The notes below the pieces were generated by a model, which saw only the letters and a list, made by a program, of their open reading frames with translations, was not told where the DNA came from and ran no database searches. From contig JAPLBU010000008.1 of the NCBI GenBank assembly GCA_026392575.1, forward strand, positions 1 through 5,225: 5,225 bases of DNA. The letters run 5' to 3'. Every line of letters starts with the position of its first letter. Positions within the stretch are counted from its first letter, which is position 1. Position numbers and translations under genes: made by a program. Shown piece by piece: positions 1-5,044 of this stretch. The DNA is from Actinomycetota bacterium (GTDB taxonomy: Bacteria > Actinomycetota > Actinomycetes > S36-B12).

Positions 1-589
1 GGACGCCGATGCCTTCCGCAAGCTCGGGGCCGACTTCAGCGGCCAGACGGTCAAGGGCGTCGGTTTCGACCGCGAGACCCTCGAGACCGCAGGTATCGAG
101 CGGGCCCATTCCTTCGCCGCCGTGAGCAGCGGCGACAACAGCAACATCCTCGCCGCCCGGGTTGCCCGCGAGACCTACGGAGTCGAGCAGGTCGTGGCCC
201 GCATCTACGACCCGCGCCGGGCAGAGGTCTACCAGCGTCTGGGCATTCCCACCGTCGCCACAGTCTCCTGGACCACGGGCCAGATCATGCGCCGGATCCT
301 TCCACTTGGCGCCGAGGACGAGTACCGCGACCAGAGCGGGGCAATCGTGCTTGCCGAGGTGCACCTCGGCTCGACCTGGCTGGGCAAGCGGGCCAGCGCG
401 CTTGAATTGGCGTGCGGCGCCCGCATCGCCTACCTCACCCGCTACGGGCAGGCGTTGCTGCCGGATGCCGATACCGTGCTGCAGGAAGGCGACCTCGTCC
501 ACGCCCTCTTTGCGGCCGACGCACGCGACACCGTTGAGCAGGTCTTCGAGCGCGGGTCGGTTCCCGGGCACGGGGCGGAGGGACACTGA
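1..589 (+). CDS. ceoB: TrkA-family potassium uptake regulatory subunit (CeoB-like), 5' partial
   Basis: This is the C-terminal 195 residues of a TrkA-type cytosolic regulator of potassium uptake; the reading frame is open from base 2, so the start and the N-terminal nucleotide-binding glycine loop lie left of the window. What is visible is the second half of the RCK N domain (for example SSGDNSNILAA, VARIYDPRRAEVYQRLGIPTV, typical of CeoB) and an RCK C domain (about visible residues 105-185, with GSTWLGKRASAL and LQEGDLVHALF). Known family members bind NAD(H) and gate a Trk/Ktr-type channel. Compared with a usual length near 220-227 residues, only about 25-30 are missing. The stop (587-589) shares its last base with the ceoC start, so the two are one operon. 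An internal GTG or ATG start would split the RCK N fold and is rejected. No channel gene is in view. Confidence 0.93.
   Translation, partial: DADAFRKLGADFSGQTVKGVGFDRETLETAGIERAHSFAAVSSGDNSNILAARVARETYGVEQVVARIYDPRRAEVYQRLGIPTVATVSWTTGQIMRRILPLGAEDEYRDQSGAIVLAEVHLGSTWLGKRASALELACGARIAYLTRYGQALLPDADTVLQEGDLVHALFAADARDTVEQVFERGSVPGHGAEGH
577..581 (+). promoter_or_regulatory. Shine-Dalgarno site of ceoC
   Basis: GGAGG lies within the last codons of ceoB, 7 bases before the ceoC ATG at 589. It fixes the ceoC start and fits translational coupling through the TGATG junction. Confidence 0.75.
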
Positions 590-1194
590 TGCGCGTCGCC
601 ATCGCTGGAGCCGGCAAGGTCGGCCGCGCCATCGCCCGAGAACTCGTCGGCAACGGCCATCAGGTCCTCCTGATTGACCGCGACCCCGAGGTCGCAAGCC
701 CCGGAGTTGTCGAGGGCGCCGACGTCCTCATCGCCGATGCCTGCGAGATCTCCGCGCTCGACGAAGCCAATCTGTCCCACTGTCAGGTCGTGGTTGCCGC
801 CACCGGTGATGACAAGGTGAATCTCGTCGTCTCGTTGCTCGCCAAGACCGAGTACGGCGTGCCCCGCGTCGTGGCACGCGTCAATCACCCGAAGAACGAG
901 TGGATGTTCGACGAGTCATGGGGTGTCGACGTCGCCGTCTCCACGCCGCGCATGCTGTCGGCCCTCGTCGAGGAGGCCGTCAGCGTCGGCGACCTGGTGC
1001 GCCTGTTCACGTTCCGCCAGGGCGACGCCAACCTCGTCGAGATCACGCTGTCGTCCGACTCCCCCGTCGTCGGTCAGCGTGTTGGTGACCAGAACTGGCC
1101 CACTGATACTGCGCTGGGCGCGATCGTGCGAGGACCACGCGTGTTCGCTCCGTCGGCCGCTGCAGAGGCTGCTCGGTCACGCCTGATCTTCTGA
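589..1194 (+). CDS. ceoC: TrkA-family potassium uptake regulatory subunit (CeoC-like), C-terminally short
   Basis: A second TrkA/RCK protein of 201 residues. The RCK N domain (about 1-120) opens with a Rossmann fold: glycine motif GAGKVG at residues 7-12 and an acidic residue (D30) at the end of strand 2 in LIDRD, which favours NAD(H) over NADP(H). The RCK C domain begins near residue 135 and reaches only RGPRVFAPS...RSRLIF, stopping where relatives have a 'GD-x-L-L-F-V' strand followed by about 20 more residues. It therefore looks about 20-25 residues shorter than typical members, with the usual GD before the last strand replaced. The start is fixed by the GGAGG and the one-base TGATG overlap with ceoB. 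Its last 18 bases overlap the convergent DUF3159 gene. It probably partners CeoB as paired RCK subunits. The family is certain; whether the truncated C domain still binds ligand is not. Confidence 0.93.
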   Translation: MRVAIAGAGKVGRAIARELVGNGHQVLLIDRDPEVASPGVVEGADVLIADACEISALDEANLSHCQVVVAATGDDKVNLVVSLLAKTEYGVPRVVARVNHPKNEWMFDESWGVDVAVSTPRMLSALVEEAVSVGDLVRLFTFRQGDANLVEITLSSDSPVVGQRVGDQNWPTDTALGAIVRGPRVFAPSAAAEAARSRLIF

Positions 1195-1887
1195 GTCGCT
1201 CGACTCCGACAGCTTCGCCTGCTCGCGCTCTGCACGCTTCTGCGCCAGGACCGGGGCCAGCACGCGATACGTCCAGTAGGCAGCACCCAGGAACAACGGG
1301 TAGCCCATCACGATCTTGACGATCCCCTGCACCTCAACCCATCCGGCGAGGTACATGGGTGTCTGCACGATCAGGCGACCGAAGAACAGCCCCACCCAGA
1401 TCCACGACGCGGCAGCGTAGGTGCGCCGAAGGACCGGATCCTTGCGCCAACTGGTGCCCTCGCCGGTCAGCAGGCCCATCGCAATACCGAGCAGTGGCCA
1501 GCGCACGATGATCGAGATGAAGAACGCCATGCCGTAGCCGAGGTTCGTCAGCATCCCCGGCAGGTAGATGTCGGAGGCGTTGTCGTTCCGTGACGCCCAC
1601 CAAGCGGAGAAGGCGAGTCCGACGAAGCCTGCTGCCACCTGTCCGAGCTTCTCGTGCCGGATGAGCCGCCAGATCACGATGACGACACCCGCGGCGATGG
1701 CTGCGATCAGCGAGGATCGAAGGTTGCGCGAAGTGACGACGTACGAGATGACGAAGACCGCCGTGGGCAGGCCCGAGTCGATCACCCCGCGCCAGCCGCC
1801 GATGGCACGCTCGAGGAGCACCGCCTCGGCGCGAACCTCGGCAGGTGTCTCGAACTCGGGCTCGGGCTGGGTCTCGGGTGTCGTCAT
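1177..1887 (-). CDS. DUF3159 family integral membrane protein
   Basis: This 236-residue protein has an acidic, proline-rich cytosolic N-terminus (residues 2-25), then a family-like entry sequence GGWRGVIDSGLPTAVFVIS (30-48). About six membrane segments follow: about 40-53, 58-75, 83-99, 112-141 (long, possibly two), 157-175 and 188-211. A charged C-terminal tail comes last (KRAEREQAKLSESSDSEDQA). It matches actinobacterial DUF3159 (Rv2693c-like) in pattern, length and position; the function is unknown. I chose ATG 1887 because it overlaps the stop of the OB-fold gene in an ATGA (4 bases), a classic coupled start; an upstream ATG at 1947 would extend 60 bases into that gene. Last gene of the five-gene minus-strand operon. 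Its 3' end overlaps ceoC by 18 bases with no terminator between. Confidence 0.9.
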   Translation of the reverse strand: MTTPETQPEPEFETPAEVRAEAVLLERAIGGWRGVIDSGLPTAVFVISYVVTSRNLRSSLIAAIAAGVVIVIWRLIRHEKLGQVAAGFVGLAFSAWWASRNDNASDIYLPGMLTNLGYGMAFFISIIVRWPLLGIAMGLLTGEGTSWRKDPVLRRTYAAASWIWVGLFFGRLIVQTPMYLAGWVEVQGIVKIVMGYPLFLGAAYWTYRVLAPVLAQKRAEREQAKLSESSDSEDQA

Positions 1888-2288
1888 CCCGTCGCGGGCT
1901 TCAGCTCGTAGCGCGGGTTGTAGATGGTGGGATCGTCCGCGTTGCACGTAAGACGACCGTGCACGACGATCGTGCGTCCCGGGTCGATGCCGGGGATCCG
2001 ACGCCGACCAAGCCAGATGACAGACACCGATCCAGAACCGTCGTACAGCTCGATCTCGAGTGCTGGCACGGTGCTGCGGGGCCGCATCGTGACACTGCGC
2101 ACCATGCCGCGGACTGTGACGGTCTGCCCTGGCGTGCAGCAGTCGATGGTGGTCAGGCCCTCAAGATCGGCACCATGCACCTGATCGCGTAGTTCCTCGG
2201 CCTCGACCTGCGCCTGAGTCCGGTTGAAGCGGCTCCATCGGCCGCCTCGTCCGGTTGAGGCAGGAGCGCTCGCAGCGCGTTGCGTCAT
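1884..2288 (-). CDS. OB-fold nucleic-acid-binding-type protein (Rv2694c-like)
   Basis: This 134-residue protein has a basic, probably disordered N-terminus (1-22, rich in R, S, A and G), a short charged helix (about 23-45) and an OB-fold domain (about 53-129). The domain shows the alternation expected of a five-stranded barrel: GQTVTVRGMVRSVTMRP, then VPALEIELYDGSGSVSVIWL, GRRRIPGIDPGRTIVVHGRL, and the ending YNPRYELKP. Related folds occur in the RecG wedge and in aminoacyl-tRNA synthetase anticodon-binding domains. Nucleic-acid binding is inferred from fold and basic charge; it is not shown here. TGAGG stands only 2 bases before the ATG at 2288. The gene lies 9 bases after the DUF3710 stop and overlaps the DUF3159 start by 4 bases, so its product may work with that membrane protein. 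Partner and substrate are unknown. Confidence 0.88.
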   Translation of the reverse strand: MTQRAASAPASTGRGGRWSRFNRTQAQVEAEELRDQVHGADLEGLTTIDCCTPGQTVTVRGMVRSVTMRPRSTVPALEIELYDGSGSVSVIWLGRRRIPGIDPGRTIVVHGRLTCNADDPTIYNPRYELKPATG

Positions 2289-2297
2289 GGCCTCAGG

Positions 2298-2888
2298 CTA
2301 ACGCGTCTCGGTGATCTCTGGCCCACGCCCCTCGCCGCCCCGAACGACAACCAGGTTGCGGACCATGTCCTCGAGCACCGTCGTGGTCTCCCCCGGCTTG
2401 GCCGCTGCTCCAAGGAACACGGCGCGCAGGAACCAGCGCGGACCCTCGATGCCCGCGAAGCGCGCCGGCTGCAGGCCACCCGTTCCGTCCGAGGACTTCA
2501 CCTGGGCGCGCAGTTCGGGGCCGAACGGTCCGTCGGCCTCCTCTACGAGACCGCCGGACTGGTTGATGGAGGACTTGATCTGACCGCGCACGTCCTCCCA
2601 CAGACCGCCGCTGCGCGGTGCCGCGTAGGGCTGGACCTGAACGGCGCCATCGCTGCGCGCGAAGGTCAGCAGCGACACATTGCCGGACGCCTCGTCGACC
2701 TGAACCTGCACGTCGACACCCGGAGTCGGCGCTACGCGAAGCGCACCAAGCTCGAGGCGCTCGATGTCCGTCGCGGCATCGACCTCGGACTCGTCCCACG
2801 GTCCATTTGGACGCAGGTCCACTTCGCCACCCTTCGCTCGCCCGATCGGCGTTATCAAGCCGTTACCGTACCGCTCGTCACCCGGCAT
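2298..2888 (-). CDS. DUF3710 family protein
   Basis: This 196-residue soluble protein has no signal peptide or membrane segment. After a variable start, the conserved core begins at GPWDESEVDAA (29-39). It continues with ERLELGALRV (43-52), VQPYAAPRSGGLWEDVRGQI (85-104), VEEADGPFGPELRAQV (115-130), GIEGPRWFLRAVFLG (146-160) and VVVRGG near the end. These blocks are the hallmark of DUF3710 (Rv2696c-like), an actinobacterial family of unknown function. I chose ATG 2888, which overlaps the end of dut by 11 bases and has GGAGG just 2 bases upstream. An in-frame ATG at 3005 would run far inside dut and is rejected. A later TTG (codon 11) or GTG (codon 23) is possible, since relatives often start with a short basic peptide just before the core. 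Third gene of the operon, 9 bases before the OB-fold gene. Confidence 0.88.
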   Translation of the reverse strand: MPGDERYGNGLITPIGRAKGGEVDLRPNGPWDESEVDAATDIERLELGALRVAPTPGVDVQVQVDEASGNVSLLTFARSDGAVQVQPYAAPRSGGLWEDVRGQIKSSINQSGGLVEEADGPFGPELRAQVKSSDGTGGLQPARFAGIEGPRWFLRAVFLGAAAKPGETTTVLEDMVRNLVVVRGGEGRGPEITETR

Positions 2889-3330
2889 GGCCTCCGGTGG
2901 AGCCAAACCCACCCTCGCCCCGGTGCGACCCGGGGAGTTCCTCGACCTCGTGCAGCCGAGCAGACCCAACTTGCTGGACGAGCAGTTGGGCGATGCGATC
3001 GCCACGCTCGATGGTGACGGCGGACTCGGGATCGTGGTTCACGAGGATCACGCCGATCTCGCCCCGATAGCCGGCATCGATGACACCCGGGGCATTGACG
3101 AGACCGACGCCGTGGCGAAGGGCAAGTCCGCTGCGCGGGCACACGAGCGCGACGTAGCCAGGCGGTAGAGCAATCGCCACACCCGTGGGCACCAGAGCCC
3201 GCATGCCGGGCTCGAGGCGGATGTCGATGCGGCTGCGCAGGTCGAGGCCAGCATCGCCCGGCTGCTCGTAGGCGGGCAGCGGCAGGTCGGGATCGAGCCG
3301 GGTGATCAGCACGTCGACAGGCATCGTCAC
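2878..3330 (-). CDS. dut: Deoxyuridine 5'-triphosphate nucleotidohydrolase (dUTPase)
   Basis: Trimeric all-beta dUTPase: hydrolyses dUTP to dUMP and pyrophosphate in the cytosol, keeping uracil out of DNA and feeding thymidylate synthesis. All five family motifs are present in the 150 residues: motif I AGLDL (27-31), motif II PRSGLA (65-70, phosphate-binding), motif III around GVIDAGYRGEIGV (82-94; D85 the expected water-activating aspartate, Y88 the uracil-stacking tyrosine), motif IV ERGDRIAQL (108-116) and the glycine-rich flexible motif V RGEGGFGSTG (137-146). Length is normal (about 150-154). The start is ambiguous. GTG 3330 overlaps the thioesterase stop in a GTGA and has GGAG 8 bases upstream. 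ATG 3324 lies two codons later, at 14 bases from GGAG. I prefer GTG, but the products differ by two residues only. Activity should be intact. Confidence 0.97.
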   Translation of the reverse strand: MTMPVDVLITRLDPDLPLPAYEQPGDAGLDLRSRIDIRLEPGMRALVPTGVAIALPPGYVALVCPRSGLALRHGVGLVNAPGVIDAGYRGEIGVILVNHDPESAVTIERGDRIAQLLVQQVGSARLHEVEELPGSHRGEGGFGSTGGHAG

Positions 3331-3977
3331 GGGTTCAGCTCCACGGTGTGCTGCTCGCCATCAGGACGCCAGGCGGGGCCACCTGCCGCCCGGTCGGCAA
3401 TCGCCTGCTGGACATGCTCGGCCGTGCCGTGATCGACGAAGTGCTGCAGCGGGACCTGGATGAACAGCGCAGCGGCGGAGATGGCGACCGGCCCGTCCGT
3501 TCCGTTGAGTCGGCCGATAGCACGCGTGAACACCTTGCGGCCCTTCACCCCGACCACCTCGGCATCGATGAACAGGGTGGAGCCCAAGGGAACCGGCCGC
3601 CGGAAGTCGCACTCGAGGCGGCCGGTCACGGCCGGGCCTTCAAGCAGCCAGTTGAGCGAGCCGAGGATCTCGTCGACCGCCGTCGTCAGTAGTCCGCCAT
3701 GCGCCAGGCCGGGTGCCCCCTGATGATGCTCCGTCGGCGTGAACAGTCCAGAGACCGTGAGCCCCTCACCCGCCGTGATACGCATGTGCAGGCCCGTCGG
3801 ATGCTCCGACCCGCAGCCGAAGCACCACCGGTAATGCGACGGGATGGGCGTGCCGGGGGCGGGTGCGTTCGGGGACCGCAGGGGCAGGACCGCATCAGCA
3901 GGTGGCGACGTGGGCAATGTTCCTCGGGGCCGATGCGAACCGGACGAGGCAGGGTCAACGGTCACGTCAGCGACCAT
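3327..3977 (-). CDS. PaaI-type hotdog-fold thioesterase
   Basis: Predicted acyl-CoA thioesterase of 216 residues with a single hotdog domain. Residues 1-48 are low in complexity, rich in proline, serine and alanine, and probably disordered. A CFGCG motif (52-56) followed by HPTGLHMRI is typical of one PaaI-like group. The active-site helix follows: GLAHGGLLTTAVDEILGS (90-107), with the HGG turn (H93) and the acidic D102/E103 where catalysis is expected. Strands after it (RLECDFRRPVPLGSTL, AEVVGVKGRKVFTRA) complete the fold. The tail after about residue 175 is an extra charged extension. Substrate unknown. I chose ATG 3977; longer in-frame starts (4019, 4073) would run into the divergent DUF3093 gene. 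A start downstream of 3977 cannot be excluded because the N-terminus is poorly conserved. First gene of the minus-strand operon; its TGA overlaps the dut GTG. I do not recall this gene next to dut in M. tuberculosis, so it may be lineage-specific here. Confidence 0.87.
   Translation of the reverse strand: MVADVTVDPASSGSHRPRGTLPTSPPADAVLPLRSPNAPAPGTPIPSHYRWCFGCGSEHPTGLHMRITAGEGLTVSGLFTPTEHHQGAPGLAHGGLLTTAVDEILGSLNWLLEGPAVTGRLECDFRRPVPLGSTLFIDAEVVGVKGRKVFTRAIGRLNGTDGPVAISAAALFIQVPLQHFVDHGTAEHVQQAIADRAAGGPAWRPDGEQHTVELNP
3339..3342 (-). promoter_or_regulatory. Shine-Dalgarno site of dut
   Basis: On the minus strand GGAG sits in the last codons of the thioesterase gene, 8 bases before the GTG at 3330 and 14 before the ATG at 3324. 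The spacing favours the GTG start. Confidence 0.5.
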
Positions 3978-4033
3978 ACCCGTGGATGGCCCGGGCCTCA
4001 CGCTCGCCCACAGGGACATGCAAGGCTGCGCAT
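3978..4033. promoter_or_regulatory. Divergent intergenic region between thioesterase-dut operon and DUF3093
   Basis: These 56 bases separate the start codons of the two divergent transcription units, so promoters for both are expected here or just inside the neighbouring genes. I see no convincing -35/-10 pair on either strand. A GGCCCGGGCC palindrome lies at 3988-3997, but in DNA this GC-rich that is weak evidence for an operator. The short spacing means the 5' ends of the two transcripts may overlap or be leaderless. Confidence 0.4.
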
Positions 4034-4492
4034 GTGAGCACCGGGACGTCCTACCGCGAGCGGCTGACTCCACGCTGGTGGGCGTGGCTGCTGGCGTTCT
4101 CGCTCATGCTGATGGTTGCCATCGCGTATGGCGCGGCATTCGGCAGCACCGTGGGCTGGATCCTTGTCGGGGTCGGGGCACTCATCGTGATCCTCCTGCT
4201 GATCATCACGGCACCCTGTATCGAGGTCACCGACGAGCATCTCGCTGTCGACTCGGCCCAACTTCCCCTCGCCAGCATCGGATCCGCCACGGCGGTATCC
4301 GGTGCGGAGATGCGTGACCTCAGGGGTCCTGGCTCGGATGCCCGACTATTCGTCGCCCTGCGTCCGTGGTCGGCAGCCGCCGGCGTACTCGTGCGCCTCG
4401 ACGATCCCGAGGATCCCCACCCCGCGTGGCTGTTCACGTCACGGCACCCCGCTCGCCTTGCTGCCGCTATCACTGCAACGATGGACTGCTGA
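4034..4492 (+). CDS. DUF3093 family membrane protein
   Basis: A 152-residue protein that starts at GTG 4034 with the family-typical YRERL (7-11). Two adjacent membrane segments follow (about 15-35 and 39-60, a helical hairpin). The soluble C-terminal domain carries the DUF3093 blocks: IEVTDEHLAVDSAQLPLASIG (63-83), RDLRGPGSDARLFVALRPW (94-112), VRLDDPEDPHPAWLFTSRHP (120-139) and a final alanine-rich helix. These match the Rv2698-like family; the C-terminal part resembles a small PH-like beta domain, which is inference. Function unknown. The frame is open further upstream (ATG 3863, 3986), but those starts would overlap the thioesterase gene or abut its start, and the conserved region begins right after the GTG. 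The ribosome site is weak: AAGG 8 bases upstream. The DUF4235 gene follows after 23 bases, presumably in one operon. Confidence 0.87.
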   Translation: MSTGTSYRERLTPRWWAWLLAFSLMLMVAIAYGAAFGSTVGWILVGVGALIVILLLIITAPCIEVTDEHLAVDSAQLPLASIGSATAVSGAEMRDLRGPGSDARLFVALRPWSAAAGVLVRLDDPEDPHPAWLFTSRHPARLAAAITATMDC

Positions 4493-4506
4493 ACCGACCA
4501 GTCGAC

Positions 4507-4511
4507 GGAGG
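4507..4511 (+). promoter_or_regulatory. Shine-Dalgarno site of the DUF4235 gene
   Basis: GGAGG lies 4 bases before the ATG at 4516, between the DUF3093 stop and the DUF4235 start. It selects this start over the longer open frame that begins at 4366 inside DUF3093. Confidence 0.7.
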
Positions 4512-4515
4512 ACCC

Positions 4516-4803
4516 ATGGAGAGCAACGCGATCGAGACAGCCCCCGAGGCTGAGGTCGAGATCAATCCGATCGCCCACCTGATCGCCCCGATCGCGGCCA
4601 TCGGCGCGACGATGCTGGTTCGGAAGATGCTGAACTCGGGCTACAAGCGCGCCACCGGACATGAGGCGCCCGTCCCCCGCGATCCCCAGGTGACCTTCGC
4701 GCGCGCCCTGCTGTGGACCGCCGTCACCGCGGTGACCGCAGCTGTCGTCGAGGTTGCCGTCTACCGGCTCGCCAACCAGTTCGGCGACAAGCCGCTCAGC
4801 TAG
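4516..4803 (+). CDS. DUF4235 family small membrane protein
   Basis: A 95-residue protein with an acidic N-terminus (1-16), a first membrane segment (about 18-36), a basic loop containing KRATGHEAPVPRDPQVTFARA (44-64) and a second membrane segment (about 65-84). The two-helix layout with a hydrophilic link, and the 'membrane protein with R/K-rich loop then A/V-rich helix near VxRL' pattern, fit DUF4235, a family common in actinobacteria and without known function. The positive-inside rule puts the loop in the cytosol. Start chosen at ATG 4516 by the GGAGG and because the family begins here. Probably cotranscribed with DUF3093. It ends 86 bases before a strong palindrome. The family call is by pattern only and less firm than those of its neighbours. 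Confidence 0.75.
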   Translation: MESNAIETAPEAEVEINPIAHLIAPIAAIGATMLVRKMLNSGYKRATGHEAPVPRDPQVTFARALLWTAVTAVTAAVVEVAVYRLANQFGDKPLS

Positions 4804-4809
4804 GCGGGA

Positions 4810-4849
4810 AGCGGACCAACAGGGCGCTAAGCCGACCAACGGGGTGCTG
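4810..4849 (+). repeat. Degenerate 20-base tandem repeat
   Basis: Two adjacent 20-base units, 4810-4829 and 4830-4849, agree at 16 of 20 positions, with AGC-x-GACCAAC conserved in both. They begin just after the DUF4235 stop. Similar GACAAA sequences follow at 4853 and 4914, so the array may be longer and decayed. Confidence 0.6.
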
Positions 4850-4871
4850 CGGGACAAATCGCGAATCCCGC
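4849..4871. repeat. Short inverted repeat
   Basis: GCGGGA (4849-4854) and TCCCGC (4866-4871) can pair across an 11-base centre that contains TCGCGA. The same right arm could instead pair with GGCGGGA at 4803-4809, which overlaps the end of the DUF4235 stop codon. Given the GC content, this is weaker evidence than the 4890-4926 palindrome. Confidence 0.4.
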
Positions 4872-4889
4872 CCGTTTTGCCCCCTCAGA

Positions 4890-4926
4890 TCACCCGTTTC
4901 TCCCGGATTCCGGGACAAACGGGTGA
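4890..4926. terminator. Near-perfect palindrome, candidate bidirectional terminator
   Basis: This is a 37-base hairpin centred on 4908. The outer stem pairs TCACCCGTTT (4890-4899) with AAACGGGTGA (4917-4926), 10 base pairs. A single C/C mismatch (4900/4916) follows, then an inner stem TCCCGG (4901-4906) with CCGGGA (4910-4915), and a loop of ATT. It lies between two convergent genes, 86 bases after the DUF4235 stop and 107 bases after the DUF4193 stop, so it could end both transcripts. No T-run follows on either strand; actinobacterial terminators often lack one, but this also leaves open a dispersed palindromic repeat or a protein-binding site. Confidence 0.65.
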
Positions 4927-4979
4927 GGAAACGAGGTGCCGGGGCCGTTATTGCCGATCTCTCCCGCTACCTGCTCGTT

Positions 4980-5044
4980 CCTACGCGCACTTACGTCACC
5001 CAGGCTCCGGGGCTCGCTGCGCTCACTCCTCGCCTACGCGCACT
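4980..5044 (+). repeat. 12-base direct repeat spanning the DUF4193 stop
   Basis: CCTACGCGCACT occurs at 4980-4991 and again at 5033-5044, 53 bases apart. The second copy includes the DUF4193 stop codon (complement of CTA at 5034-5036) and its last codons. The identity does not extend clearly beyond the 12 bases. It may be the trace of a small duplication at the gene's 3' end, or chance. Confidence 0.45.

Larger units (their letters stand above)
4804..5033. other. Non-coding region between convergent DUF4235 and DUF4193 genes
   Basis: This stretch of 230 bases lies between two converging genes. I see no plausible gene in it; open frames crossing it are short and share no features with known families. 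It contains a degenerate 20-base tandem repeat (4810-4849), a weaker inverted repeat (4849-4871), a strong palindrome (4890-4926) and one copy of a 12-base direct repeat (4980-4991) whose partner lies across the DUF4193 stop. The pattern GAC-(C/A)-AA recurs four times, at 4814, 4834, 4853 and 4914. Confidence 0.7.

Noticed and set aside
1192..1236. Possible read-through of the ceoC TGA, since the next codons (GTC GCT) would restore the usual LIF-VA sequence
   Set aside because: After VA the read-through sequence is not RCK-like, the frame stays open only because it lies opposite DUF3159, and there is no selenocysteine-type structure in evidence.
2280..3017. Open frame of 245 codons on the + strand opposite DUF3710 and the end of dut
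   Set aside because: It is antisense to two well-recognised genes, has a low-complexity arginine-rich product and no family features; long opposite-strand frames are expected at this GC content.
3953..3958. TTGACC on the - strand as a -35 box
   Set aside because: It lies inside the thioesterase coding region and has no -10-like hexamer at suitable distance.
3988..3997. GGCCCGGGCC palindrome as an operator
   Set aside because: A 10-base GC-only palindrome is common by chance in such DNA, and no second copy or promoter elements are near it.
4051..4857. Open frame of 268 codons on the - strand opposite DUF3093 and DUF4235
   Set aside because: It is a shadow of two genes with clear family blocks, membrane helices and a Shine-Dalgarno site on the + strand.
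4804..5033. CRISPR array, attachment site or insertion-sequence end
   Set aside because: The repeats are few, degenerate and irregularly spaced, there is no transposase, integrase, tRNA or Cas gene, and the flanking gene order is the normal one.
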